Source: Bacillota bacterium (GTDB lineage Bacteria; Bacillota; Clostridia; Lachnospirales; Lachnospiraceae). From it: 64,000 nucleotides of DNA. The stretch is taken from assembly GCA_023415595.1 (NCBI GenBank), contig JAEZJW010000142.1:1-64000 (forward strand). Direction: 5' to 3'. Every line of letters starts with the position of its first letter. Within the stretch, counting starts at the first letter, position 1. The position numbers and the translations under genes are program-made. Positions 7,709-16,160 of the stretch are shown here, piece after piece. Under the pieces are notes generated by a model, which saw only the letters and a list, made by a program, of their open reading frames with translations, was not told where the DNA came from and searched no databases.

Positions 7709-7792
7709 GCAGTCGTGGCGGAATTGGCATACGCGCTAGACTAAGGATCTAGTCCGGGTTTCTGGGTAGGGGTTCAAGTCCCCTCGACTGCA
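7709..7792 (+). tRNA. tRNA-Leu (anticodon AAG)
   Basis: The acceptor GCAGTCG pairs with CGACTGC, the anticodon stem CTAGA/TCTAG holds loop CTAAGGA with AAG, and a long variable arm and the T-arm GGGGTTCAAGTCCCC follow. It is nearly identical in body to the tRNA-Leu(CAG) at 5325, so the two probably arose by duplication. Discriminator A, no encoded CCA. Confidence 0.95.
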
Positions 7793-7800
7793 GTTAAAAA

Positions 7801-7843
7801 ATAAGTGGCGAGCGACATAAGTCGGTCGTCACTTATTTTTTTA
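7801..7843. terminator. Two-way terminator after tRNA-Leu(AAG)
   Basis: A 16-bp stem with one mismatch (7801-7816 with 7821-7836) flanked by A6 before and T7 after. Confidence 0.9.
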
Positions 7844-7901
7844 CTAAAGTGGGACTTGAACCCCTGGTTCAATTGAGCGAAGATCAATTTGTTCCACCAC
7901 C
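7836..7901 (-). repeat. tRNA-like repeat unit 3, inverted
   Basis: Read on the minus strand it has GTGG, a hairpin AATTGA-TCTTCGC-TCAATT, a hairpin GAACC/GGTTC inside GGGGTTCAAGTCCC, then CCAC and the tail ACTTTAGTAAAAAAA. This is the same order of parts as unit 2 at 5205, with different bases in the first stem, and it also abuts a two-way terminator. Confidence 0.65.
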
Positions 7902-8141
7902 ATTATTGGTAAATATTGCTTATAATTAATTACTAATGTATAATAAGTGTATTAGTTATTATATTATTAAGGGAGATCTGACTGTAATTGTAGTAATAGT
8001 TATAGCGTTTGGGATGAGAATCAAACTATTGGGTTTGGTTCTTATTGGTTTTAAAGCATGATAAATGTCTGGTAAACATGGTTTGGTTGTAAATATTTAT
8101 TCTGGTTATAAATATTAGACAACTAAAGGAGTTAATGATTT
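7902..8141. other. AT-rich leader ahead of adenine deaminase
   Basis: This stretch is very AT-rich and has several weak TATAAT-like boxes (for example around 7920-7945). I see no convincing hairpin, and no purine riboswitch core. An AAGGAG ribosome site stands at about 8127 ahead of the ade ATG. Confidence 0.5.
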
Positions 8142-9854
8142 ATGGAGCTTGAAAAGTATGTGCATGGATCGCGAGTAGCGAGAGGAATAGAGAAAGCCGA
8201 TTTGGTATTGAAAAATGCTTCTGTAGTGAATGTTTTCACAGAAGAGATTTACAAAGCTGATGTAGCGATAGTGGATGGGATTGTTGCCGGAGTCGGAGAG
8301 TATTTTGGGGAAAAAGAATTGGATATGGCGGGAAGATATGTTTGCCCGGGATTTATTGATTCCCATTTACACCTGGAATCTACGTTAGTAACTCCTGAGG
8401 AATTGATCTGTCAGGCGGCTCAATGCGGAACAACAACCTTTATTGTCGATCCGCATGAATCTGCTAATGTTTCTGGCTGTGCAGGCATCGATTATATACT
8501 TGAACAGACGGAAGAAGTACCAGCAAATGTATATGTGATGATGCCATCTTGCGTTCCGGCTACCAATATCGATGATAATGGATACGACTTAACTGCTGAT
8601 AAGATGCTGCCCTACCTAGATCATAAGAGAATGATAGGCTTGGGAGAAGTGATGAACTATCCCGCGGTAATCAATAGTGATTTAGAAATGATAGAAAAAA
8701 TAGAACTATATAAAAGTAAGATCATTGATGGCCATGCGCCGTTTCTTGGTGCTAAGGATTTGTCGGCATATATTCTGGCTGGTATTTCAACGGATCACGA
8801 ATGTGTTGATTTTAATTATGCTATGGAAGAAAGAAGAGGAGGGATGACAGTACTGATTCGCGAAGGAAGTGCTGCTAAAAATCTCGAGGCCATTGTAAAA
8901 GGAATAGTAGAGAATAATTTTGACACGAATGGATTTTGTTTTTGCACGGACGACAAGCATATAGAAGAAATTCGAAAAGAAGGCCATATTAATTTTAATA
9001 TTAAAAAAGCAGTAAACCTCGGACTGAATGTAATAAAAGCGGTAAAAATGGCGACGATACAAGCCGCGCAGTGCTATGGATTAAAAGGTATAGGAGCAAT
9101 CGCACCGGGCTATCAGGCTGATTTGGTAATATTCGATGATTTAGAGCAACTAAATGTACTAGAGGTATATCATAAAGGGGTACTGCTTCAAAAAGATAAA
9201 CAGATTAAAATTAAGCCATGCTCTGACTTGATAAAAAATACGGTGAAACTTAAGCACTTTTCAAAAAGCAGTTTACAATTGAAAATAACCTGTAATCCAT
9301 ATCACGTTATTCAAATGGTTGAGGGGCAGATAACAACAAAAGATCTATTGGTTGATCTTTCGAGAAGGGAATGCTTTGAACCGGATGATACCTATAATAA
9401 AATTGCGGTAATAGAACGGCATAAGAATACAGGGAAAACAGGAGTAGGTGTTATTGCAGGTTTTGGTATTAAAAATGGAGCGATTGCATCCAGCGTTTCA
9501 CATGATTCCCATAACATTATTGTTATTGGAGATAATGATGACGATATGGAAATTGCAGTTAACGAACTGATACGTGTGCAAGGCGGGTATACTGTAATAG
9601 AACGAGGGAATATCGTTGGTACTTTAGAGCTTCCAATCATGGGATTGATGAGCGATGCCGGATACGAAACTGTAAATAATACTCTTACCGGATTGATTAA
9701 TAAGGCTCATGAGATGGGGGTTGCCGCTAGTATGGATCCATTTATCACTCTGTCCTTTATGGCATTACCGGTTATACCGGAAATCAGAATTACTCCCAGA
9801 GGGGTATATCACGTCCTTGAAGATAGATTTATTTCTGAAGCAGTTAAAAAGTAG
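8142..9854 (+). CDS. ade: Adenine deaminase
   Basis: This 570-residue enzyme deaminates adenine to hypoxanthine and ammonia in purine salvage. It belongs to the amidohydrolase superfamily: residues 1-60 form the urease-alpha-like beta sandwich (DLVLKNASVVNVFTEEIY), the metal-binding motif PGFIDSHLHLESTLVTP lies near residue 70, a second metal site FIVDPHE near 105, and the catalytic Asp region STDHECVDF near 205. The long C-terminal domain with GASIASSVSHDSHN-like sequence near residue 450 (GAIASSVSHDSHNIIVIG) is diagnostic of the Ade/AdeC family. The length is normal. It is a single gene ending at its own terminator. Confidence 0.95.
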   Translation: MELEKYVHGSRVARGIEKADLVLKNASVVNVFTEEIYKADVAIVDGIVAGVGEYFGEKELDMAGRYVCPGFIDSHLHLESTLVTPEELICQAAQCGTTTFIVDPHESANVSGCAGIDYILEQTEEVPANVYVMMPSCVPATNIDDNGYDLTADKMLPYLDHKRMIGLGEVMNYPAVINSDLEMIEKIELYKSKIIDGHAPFLGAKDLSAYILAGISTDHECVDFNYAMEERRGGMTVLIREGSAAKNLEAIVKGIVENNFDTNGFCFCTDDKHIEEIRKEGHINFNIKKAVNLGLNVIKAVKMATIQAAQCYGLKGIGAIAPGYQADLVIFDDLEQLNVLEVYHKGVLLQKDKQIKIKPCSDLIKNTVKLKHFSKSSLQLKITCNPYHVIQMVEGQITTKDLLVDLSRRECFEPDDTYNKIAVIERHKNTGKTGVGVIAGFGIKNGAIASSVSHDSHNIIVIGDNDDDMEIAVNELIRVQGGYTVIERGNIVGTLELPIMGLMSDAGYETVNNTLTGLINKAHEMGVAASMDPFITLSFMALPVIPEIRITPRGVYHVLEDRFISEAVKK

Positions 9855-9889
9855 AGGCTCTAAGGTAAGTTATGGACCTCTACTTTTTT
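9851..9889 (+). terminator. Terminator overlapping the ade stop codon
   Basis: GTAGAGG (9851-9857, containing the stop codon) pairs with CCTCTAC (9877-9883), followed by T6. The hairpin contains AAGTTATGGACCTCTA, the reverse complement of part of repeat unit 1 at 5160. Confidence 0.8.
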
Positions 9890-9935
9890 AGTTGCAGTAG
9901 GGATAGGAACCCCTTGGTCTGCCTGAACGCCATAC
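9888..9935 (-). repeat. Degenerate tRNA 3'-end-like fragment
   Basis: GCAGTAGGGATAGGAACCCCT resembles the antisense of the tRNA-Leu 3' end (GCAGTTGAGGGGACTTGAACCCCT in the 5326 gene, shown here only in part). Like the other units it follows a hairpin and T-run. It is more decayed than units 1-3. Confidence 0.45.
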
Positions 9936-9969
9936 AATGTAAAAAATTAGTAAAATTAACCAAGAATTC

Positions 9970-9998
9970 TTGTTATACGTCAGGACGAGTGTTATAAT
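9970..9998 (+). promoter_or_regulatory. Promoter of the 5'-nucleotidase gene
   Basis: TTGTTA (9970-9975), a 17-base spacer and TATAAT (9993-9998), with GAGGAGG at 10022-10028 ahead of the ATG at 10038. Confidence 0.8.
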
Positions 9999-10037
9999 CA
10001 AATTACAAACCATTTCATTATAGAGGAGGTCCAATTA

Positions 10038-11774
10038 ATGAAGAGAATTAGTAAGTTGTTTCTTTCTCTAGTACTCGCCCTGGCGTTAGCATTTGGCATA
10101 TTGCCGGGTGGTGCCACAGCCCTTGCTAAGGATTACAACATTAGCGAAATCGTTATTCTCTACACAAATGATGTACATAATGGTGTGAAGCAAGTGAAAG
10201 GTCAGGACGGAACCGTCACAAACATCGGTTATGCAGGTGTTGCTGCTTATAAGGACAAGATGGAGAAGCGGTATGGTAAGAAATATGTTACCCTCGTCGA
10301 TGCAGGCGATGCCGTGCAGGGAGATGCCATCGGTACTCTTTCTCAGGGACAGTACCTGGTCGATATTATGAATCAAGTTGGGTATGATGTATTTGTGCCT
10401 GGAAATCATGAATTTGATTACGGTATGGGCCGCATGCAGGAGCTGATGAAAAAGCTTGATGCCAAGGTTATTTCAAGTAATTTTAGTGATTTAAGAACGA
10501 AAAAGCTTGTTTATGAACCCTATACCATGATGACCTATGGAACAGGTCCTGATAAAACAAAGGTGGCTTTTGTAGGTATAACGACACCGGAAGCTTTTAC
10601 AAAGTCTACACCCGCTTATTTCCAGGACAACAAAGGGAAGTACATATATGGTTTTAAAGAAGGCAAGAATGGACAAGAACTATATGATGCGGTACAGAAA
10701 GCGGTCAACGATGCGAAGAAGAAGGGTGCGCATTATGTCATAGCCGTTGGGCATTTGGGTACTGATGAGCAATCCACTCCTTGGCGTTCTACCGATGTTA
10801 TCAAAAATACCACCGGAATCGATGCCTTCATTGACGGACATTCCCACAGTACTGTTGTGACCGAAGCCGTACAGAATAAGGACGGAAAAGATGTTGTTCT
10901 TACTCAGACAGGTACCAAATTGGCAAGTATAGGACGCTTAATAATTAATCAAGACGGCAGTATTACCAACAGTCTGGTCAAAGGTTATTCAAAACAGGAT
11001 GCGGATACCGTAAGCTTTATCGCAAATATTGAGAAAAGCTTTGCAGATGACTTGGCTGCCAATGTAGGTAAGACGGATGTTGCGTTGACGGTAATCGACC
11101 CGGCAACGAACAAACGTATGGTACGAAGCAGAGAGACCAATTTGGGCGATCTGTGTGCTGATGCTTATCGCTATGTTCTGGGCAATGGCAAGTCAGGAAA
11201 AGAGAGTGGCCCTGCTGACATCGCCTTTGTAAATGGCGGTGGCATCAGAGCAGATATTAATGCAGGTGATATCACCTTTGGTGAAGTGATCGCAGTACAT
11301 CCCTTCAACAATGTCGGCTGTGTTGTAAAAGCAACCGGTCAGGAAATATTGGATGCACTAGAGATGGCGGCACGCGTAGCTCCACAGGAGAATGGAGGCT
11401 TCTTACAGGTTTCCGGATTGACTTATACAATTGATACCTCCATACCATCCACTGTAGAGGTCGATGACAAAAAGAATTTTGTCAAGGTGGCTGGTGCTTA
11501 CCGAGTTAAGGATGTTATGGTTGGAGGAATAGCACTCGATCTAGAGAAGACCTATACATTGGCATCACACAATTATATGCTTCTGGACGGAGGAGACGGT
11601 ATCAATATGTTCCGTGATAACGAAGTCGTTGTACAGCCGGTAATGTTGGATAATCAGGTTTTAATCAGTTATATTCAGAAATATTTGAACGGCGTGGTCG
11701 GTGAGAAGTACAGCGATCCTTATGGACAGGGCAGAATTCAAATAAAGGGTGTGGAAATCGCTTCTGCAGCATAA
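10038..11774 (+). CDS. Secreted 5'-nucleotidase / cyclic phosphodiesterase family protein
   Basis: This 578-residue protein has a Sec signal peptide (basic start, LFLSLVLALALAFGILPGG, likely cleavage near residue 30). The metallophosphoesterase domain shows the metal ligands in order: YTNDVHNG, VDAGDAVQGD, GNHEFDYG, VGHLGTDEQ and DGHSHS. The C-terminal 5'-nucleotidase domain (from about residue 340) has FVNGGGIRADINAGDITFG and the substrate-stacking segment near GGFLQVSGLTY. Family members hydrolyse nucleotides outside the cell so that the nucleoside can be taken up. There is no sorting signal or SLH domain, so it is released or loosely bound. A functional link to adenine deaminase upstream (purine salvage) is plausible. 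Confidence 0.92.
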   Translation: MKRISKLFLSLVLALALAFGILPGGATALAKDYNISEIVILYTNDVHNGVKQVKGQDGTVTNIGYAGVAAYKDKMEKRYGKKYVTLVDAGDAVQGDAIGTLSQGQYLVDIMNQVGYDVFVPGNHEFDYGMGRMQELMKKLDAKVISSNFSDLRTKKLVYEPYTMMTYGTGPDKTKVAFVGITTPEAFTKSTPAYFQDNKGKYIYGFKEGKNGQELYDAVQKAVNDAKKKGAHYVIAVGHLGTDEQSTPWRSTDVIKNTTGIDAFIDGHSHSTVVTEAVQNKDGKDVVLTQTGTKLASIGRLIINQDGSITNSLVKGYSKQDADTVSFIANIEKSFADDLAANVGKTDVALTVIDPATNKRMVRSRETNLGDLCADAYRYVLGNGKSGKESGPADIAFVNGGGIRADINAGDITFGEVIAVHPFNNVGCVVKATGQEILDALEMAARVAPQENGGFLQVSGLTYTIDTSIPSTVEVDDKKNFVKVAGAYRVKDVMVGGIALDLEKTYTLASHNYMLLDGGDGINMFRDNEVVVQPVMLDNQVLISYIQKYLNGVVGEKYSDPYGQGRIQIKGVEIASAA

Positions 11775-11780
11775 AATTTG

Positions 11781-11819
11781 GGGCATCCGGATTGATAGTT
11801 TTAATGCCCTTATTTTCTG
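11781..11819 (+). terminator. Weak terminator after the nucleotidase gene
   Basis: GGGCAT (11781-11786) pairs with ATGCCC (11814-11819) around a 27-base loop, followed by TTATTTT. Confidence 0.5.
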
Positions 11820-12161
11820 CCTACTTGATTTTCTTCCGGAGCATATTTAGTTTATGTTATTATTAGGGGAGAGGAATATAGTTATAAGAAATATCACCAT
11901 ATGGAAAAACAAATGGCAGGGCTTGAATCCATTAAGCCCTGCCATAATCATCTCCTTTTCGACTCCTTTCATGATTTTCTTATTGTTGCCAATGCACATT
12001 TGTGCAATAATTGTACTAACAGAAACATCCATTTCAATTCGTTTGTTTATATTATAAAATAAGTTGTGTCAAAATTATATATTATATGTGCAATACGGCA
12101 GAATTATACATGAAAATTGTCATGGGCTGAAGACAGCTACCACAGGAAAGGGGGACAGCTT
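11820..12161. other. Gene-poor stretch ahead of the serine operon
   Basis: No credible plus-strand gene is present. It holds a perfect 12-bp hairpin (11913-11945) and, on the minus strand, a possible tiny ORF whose start codon lies in that hairpin. The right part is AT-rich and should contain the promoter of sdaAB; no clear -35/-10 pair stood out. Confidence 0.5.
11913..11945 (-). terminator. Perfect hairpin, possible terminator or start-codon lock (minus strand)
   Basis: ATGGCAGGGCTT pairs perfectly with AAGCCCTGCCAT around a 9-base loop. On the minus strand it is followed by TTGTTTTT. AAAGGAG lies just ahead of the ATG inside the left arm (minus-strand reading). Confidence 0.6.
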
Positions 12162-12824
12162 ATGCTGGGAGTTTTTGATATTATCGGTCCGATTATGATA
12201 GGTCCATCCAGTTCCCATACAGCGGGGGCGGTACGTATCGGAAAATACACCTATTCCATTATGGGGGAGAGACCGGTTAACGCACGGATCAGCTTTTCGG
12301 GATCTTTTGCTAAGACTTACCGCGGGCACGGTACGGATAAGGCTATTATCGCAGGGCTTCTGGGTATGGATACAGATGACAGCAGGATCTGCAGAAGCTT
12401 GGAGATTGCGAAAGAAGAAGGACTTGAATATACATTTGAAACAGTGGAGATAGACGGAGCGCATCCCAATACGGTCGAAATTGAACTGCAAGGGGAGAGT
12501 GGCAGGAAGATTAACGTAAGAGGCTCGTCCATTGGCGGCGGCAATATTCTGATCAACAGGATCAATGGTGCCGATGTATTGATTTCAGGAAAGTCAACAG
12601 CATTGATTATCACACATCAGGATATACCGGGAATGGTCGGTAAGGTAAGCAATGTACTGGGGAACAGCGGTGTCAATATTAATAATTTTTCGTTGAGCAG
12701 AGAAGAAAAAGGTGGAACTGCAATTATGACAATTGAGATTGATGGAGAAATTGGTCCATCAATCCAGAGAATTATTCAGGGTATTCCAAATATTTTATCT
12801 GTCAGCATCTTAAATGCGATTTAA
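12162..12824 (+). CDS. sdaAB: L-serine dehydratase, iron-sulfur type, beta subunit
   Basis: The 220-residue subunit works with SdaAA to convert L-serine to pyruvate and ammonia, using a [4Fe-4S] cluster. Residues 1-150 are the SDH beta domain, with the diagnostic IIGPIMIGPSSSHTAGAVRIG start and GHGTDKAIIAGLLGM. Residues 150-220 are an ACT domain (ITHQDIPGMVGKVSNVLGN), which senses or holds serine. A longer frame opens at 12117, but the ATG at 12162 has AGGAAAGGGGG upstream and gives the family's normal start. It is the first gene of the operon sdaAB-sdaAA-sstT for serine uptake and breakdown. Confidence 0.95.
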   Translation: MLGVFDIIGPIMIGPSSSHTAGAVRIGKYTYSIMGERPVNARISFSGSFAKTYRGHGTDKAIIAGLLGMDTDDSRICRSLEIAKEEGLEYTFETVEIDGAHPNTVEIELQGESGRKINVRGSSIGGGNILINRINGADVLISGKSTALIITHQDIPGMVGKVSNVLGNSGVNINNFSLSREEKGGTAIMTIEIDGEIGPSIQRIIQGIPNILSVSILNAI

Positions 12825-12890
12825 ATATAAAACCCGCAAAATTTGCCCGAGGCATACAGCCTACAGGCTTTGATGAAAGGTTGGGTAATT

Positions 12891-13763
12891 ATGAAATACA
12901 ATTCGATATCAGAGCTATGCCGGAAAGCAGAAGCTTTGAATATAAAGATCTCAGAATTGGTAGTAAAGGATCAGGCTGATCTGATGGAAAAAAGCGAAGA
13001 AGATTTAAAGCAAACCATGAAGACAATGCTTGATGTTATGAGACAAAGTACTAAGGAAGGCCTAAAACCGGGTATACGCTCTGTCAGCGGTTTATCCGGA
13101 GGCGATGCCTATAAGCTGGACCAGGCGTTAAAGAATGGTCAGTCCATCAGCGGTTCTGTTATTGGGAAAGCCTTGGTCAAAGCACTTTCTGTATCTGAGA
13201 CAAATGCCTGCATGGGTAAGATTGTTGCTGCACCGACAGCCGGTAGCTGCGGAATTATTCCGGCCGTTCTTATGACGATCGCGGAAGAGAGACAAATCGA
13301 GGACGAACAATTGGTTATGGCGTTGTTTACATCCTCAGCAATCGGTATGGTGATAGCAAACAAGGCCAGTATTTCAGGTGCTGAAGGCGGATGTCAAGCG
13401 GAATGCGGTTCAGCCAGTGCTATGGCGGCAGCAGTATTGGTTGAGTTATGCGGTGGCACACCGGCTATGGTGGAGCATGCGGTTGCGATTGCGTTAAAAA
13501 GCAAGCTGGGACTGGTTTGTGATCCTGTGGCAGGCTTGGTGGAGATCCCCTGTATTAAGAGAAATGCAATGGGGGCGGCGAATGCTTTTGTAGCAGCGGA
13601 AATGGCCTTGGCAGGAATCGAGAGTAAAATCCCGGTGGATGAGGTCATCCATGCGATGAAGACAATCGGTGACAGTATGTCCACTACGCTGAAGGAGACA
13701 GCTGAAGGTGGCCTTGCGGCGACACCGACAGCGAAGAAACTAATGAAAGAGGTTTTTGGATAA
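12891..13763 (+). CDS. sdaAA: L-serine dehydratase, iron-sulfur type, alpha subunit
   Basis: This 290-residue subunit carries the catalytic cluster. Cysteines fit the family pattern: APTAGSCGIIP near residue 130, EGGCQAECGSASAM near 170 and LVCDPVAGLVEIPC near 215. The start at 12891 (MKYNSISEL) gives the usual length of the two-gene form; the longer frame from 12843 lacks a ribosome site and extends into the spacer. It lies 66 bases after sdaAB. The cluster is oxygen-sensitive, in keeping with an anaerobe. Confidence 0.95.
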   Translation: MKYNSISELCRKAEALNIKISELVVKDQADLMEKSEEDLKQTMKTMLDVMRQSTKEGLKPGIRSVSGLSGGDAYKLDQALKNGQSISGSVIGKALVKALSVSETNACMGKIVAAPTAGSCGIIPAVLMTIAEERQIEDEQLVMALFTSSAIGMVIANKASISGAEGGCQAECGSASAMAAAVLVELCGGTPAMVEHAVAIALKSKLGLVCDPVAGLVEIPCIKRNAMGAANAFVAAEMALAGIESKIPVDEVIHAMKTIGDSMSTTLKETAEGGLAATPTAKKLMKEVFG

Positions 13764-13842
13764 TCTCAACTGATAATCCAGAACAATAACGACATTATAA
13801 TCGACAACCATAGTCTACAACAGGTGAAAACGGAGGAAAGAA

Positions 13843-15060
13843 ATGAAAGCATGGAATAAGCTTGGCTTAATTCAAAGAATTCTGATTGGTATGGTAATTG
13901 GTCTTATCTTGGGACTGACAGTACCACAGTTTACGGTAATCGGTATTTTAGGTAATTTATTTGTAGGAGCATTAAAGGCAGTGGCACCTATCCTTGTATT
14001 CTTCCTGGTAATGTCCTCTCTTGCAGGCGCTAAATCAGGAAGCGGCAGCAACATGAAGAGTGTTCTTGCGCTCTATGGTATCGGTACACTGGCGTCTGCA
14101 TTCGTAGCAGTAGCAGCGAATTATTTCTTCCCTGTCAGCATTGCACTTAGCTCTGATCTGGAAGTAACAGGTGTTGAAGTAACCACTGGTATCGGAGAAG
14201 TCCTTAAGACTCTTCTGATGAATCTGGTTTCTAATCCAATTACAGCGTTATCCAGCGCTAATTATATCGGTATCTTATCCTGGGCTGTGATTTTAGGTAT
14301 TGCGTTTAAGTTTTCTAACGATGCAACGAAGAAGGTATTATCAGATATTTCAGATGCTGTTTCCAAGGTAGTAAAATGGGTAATTAACTTAGCACCCTTC
14401 GGTATTCTTGGTCTGGTATTTACAACCATCGCAGAGACAGGTATTGAAGGCTTTGCCACCTACGGTAAGCTTCTGATTGTCCTGGTAGGCTGTATGCTTG
14501 GCGTAGCATTAGTCTTAAATCCGCTCATTGTGTTCTTAACAATTAAACAGAATCCATATCCATTGGTATTCAAATGTCTTAGAGAAAGTGCGATTACAGC
14601 GTTCTTTACCAGAAGCTCTGCAGCGAATATCCCGGTAAACATGGAGCTCTGTAAAAAGCTTGGCTTAAATGAGGATGATTATTCCGTAAGTATTCCTCTC
14701 GGAGCAACTGTTAATATGGCGGGTGCTGCGATTACGATTACCACCATGTCTCTCGCAGCAGTTCATACCCTTGGTATCGCAGTTGATTTGCCGACTATGC
14801 TGATCTTAAGTATTCTGGCAAGCGTTGCGGCAGCAGGAACCTCAGGCGTTGCTGGTGGTTCACTGATGCTGATCCCTCTGGCATGCAGTCTGTTCGGCAT
14901 CTCTAATGATATTGCGATGCAGGTTGTTGGTATCGGATTTATCATCGGTGTAATCCAGGATTCCTGTGAAACAGCTTTAAATTCTTCTACCGACGTTCTG
15001 TTTACGGCAGCAGCCGAGTTCAGAATGTGGAAGAAAGCAGGGAAAAAACTGCCCGTGTAA
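13843..15060 (+). CDS. sstT: Serine/threonine:sodium symporter
   Basis: This 405-residue membrane protein belongs to the dicarboxylate/amino acid:cation symporter (DAACS) family, SstT branch. It has about eight membrane helices (for example IGMVIGLILGLTVP at the start), the serine-rich hairpin loop ITAFFTRSSAANIPVNM near residue 250, the NMAGAAITITTMSLA helix near 290 and AAAGTSGVAGGSLMLIP near 330, which form the substrate and sodium sites. It follows the two serine dehydratase genes, so the operon imports serine and converts it to pyruvate. GGAGGAAAG precedes the ATG. Confidence 0.95.
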   Translation: MKAWNKLGLIQRILIGMVIGLILGLTVPQFTVIGILGNLFVGALKAVAPILVFFLVMSSLAGAKSGSGSNMKSVLALYGIGTLASAFVAVAANYFFPVSIALSSDLEVTGVEVTTGIGEVLKTLLMNLVSNPITALSSANYIGILSWAVILGIAFKFSNDATKKVLSDISDAVSKVVKWVINLAPFGILGLVFTTIAETGIEGFATYGKLLIVLVGCMLGVALVLNPLIVFLTIKQNPYPLVFKCLRESAITAFFTRSSAANIPVNMELCKKLGLNEDDYSVSIPLGATVNMAGAAITITTMSLAAVHTLGIAVDLPTMLILSILASVAAAGTSGVAGGSLMLIPLACSLFGISNDIAMQVVGIGFIIGVIQDSCETALNSSTDVLFTAAAEFRMWKKAGKKLPV

Positions 15061-15098
15061 TAGTTAATATGGAAGAAAATAAATAGTAAGATAATGAG

Positions 15099-15132
15099 AA
15101 GGAACTGTTGAAGAATCAACAGTTCCTTTTTG
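15099..15132 (+). terminator. Terminator of the sdaAB-sdaAA-sstT operon
   Basis: A perfect 13-bp stem (15099-15111 with 15116-15128), loop AGAA, then T5. Confidence 0.95.
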
Positions 15133-15182
15133 TGTTTGGTGCTTTTGCATATCTCACAAATAGAATGCTGTATGCCAAATTA

Positions 15183-16040
15183 TCATGCTTGATCTGCCCA
15201 TAGCTCAGCTCTCAAGGACCTGGGCTGGTTTCCGTTGATATCGTTTATACTATATTCTTTGGCAACCTCGGCAGCGATCAGGACGCTGCCGGTTTTGTTA
15301 TGAATCGAAGCATCCTGAGCCATGGCTGCGATACAGCGGCCGATAAAGCGGGGTGTTTCCATCTTACTGATATCGATATTCGGGTCGTATTTCGCAGCCT
15401 CCAGCATCCCCTCCGTACTGACCGTTCCGGGATACAGGGAGAATACACTGACACCGTAATCCCCCAGGTCATGGGCCATATCTGCGGTTAGCTTATCTGT
15501 AGCGGCTTTAAACACACCGTGGGCTGCATTAAGCCAATACCTTCTGGAACTGAAGAAGGAGATGTTGACGATCAAGCCGCTTCTTCGATCGGACATGATT
15601 TTGGCGGCATGGCTTCCGGCCGTGAAGGAGGAGCGGAGTCCCACCCGGTAGAAATCATCGAACATGCCGACCGGCTGCGCCCAGAAGGGTTTGTTCCAGA
15701 AGTATTCCTGCATGGCATGATTTGCTCCCGCCCAGGCGTTATTCACCAGAATATCCAGTCGCCCGCATTCCTTGTATACTCTTTCAAACAGCTCCTTTAC
15801 TTCCTCGTCGTTGGAATGGTCGCAGCGGACCGCATGGCCGACTCCGCCTAAGGCGTTGATTTCATTGGCTGTTTGATGGATTGTTGTTCCTTTGAAAAAT
15901 CCCGGAAGTAAGTCATCCTTCTCCGTACGTCCGGTTACATAAACTGTAGCACCCTGCTCTGCGAGTCCGAGAGCCACTCCTTTTCCTATTCCTCTGCTTG
16001 CTCCTGTGACGATAGCCACTTTCCCTCTTAAATCTCCCAT
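15183..16040 (-). CDS. Short-chain dehydrogenase/reductase (DHRS1-like) with His in place of catalytic Tyr
   Basis: The 285-residue protein has the SDR nucleotide-binding motif TGASRGIGKG near residues 13-22, a TGRTE segment suited to NADP binding, and the NNAWAG motif near 100. The active site is unusual: the family's Tyr-x3-Lys is here H174-G-V-F-K178 (codon CAC), with Ser161 in NISFFSS kept. A Tyr at 168 is nearby but not at the normal spacing. The protein may be a weak or non-catalytic SDR, or use a changed mechanism. The ATG at 16040 has GGAGG ten bases upstream and is preferred over a TTG at 16049. The gene lies downstream of an AraC regulator on the same strand, but a terminator separates them. 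Confidence 0.82.
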   Translation of the reverse strand: MGDLRGKVAIVTGASRGIGKGVALGLAEQGATVYVTGRTEKDDLLPGFFKGTTIHQTANEINALGGVGHAVRCDHSNDEEVKELFERVYKECGRLDILVNNAWAGANHAMQEYFWNKPFWAQPVGMFDDFYRVGLRSSFTAGSHAAKIMSDRRSGLIVNISFFSSRRYWLNAAHGVFKAATDKLTADMAHDLGDYGVSVFSLYPGTVSTEGMLEAAKYDPNIDISKMETPRFIGRCIAAMAQDASIHNKTGSVLIAAEVAKEYSINDINGNQPRSLRAELWADQA

Positions 16041-16090
16041 AATAATCAATCCTCCGATTCTGCTTCTGTACAGATGATTTATTTAGCCAC

Positions 16091-16126
16091 TAAAAAAGCT
16101 ACAATATGTTATAACCATATTGTAGC
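16091..16126 (-). terminator. Terminator of the AraC/GyrI-like gene
   Basis: GCTACAATATG (16098-16108) pairs with CATATTGTAGC (16116-16126). On the minus strand the stem is followed by T6 (16097-16092). Confidence 0.85.
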
Positions 16127-16160
16127 GATATTTGGATTCACTTTCATGATGTTTCTTGCT

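Noticed and set aside
7843..8141. Purine riboswitch ahead of adenine deaminase
   Set aside because: The region is too AT-rich and the conserved loop bases and stems of the purine aptamer were not found.
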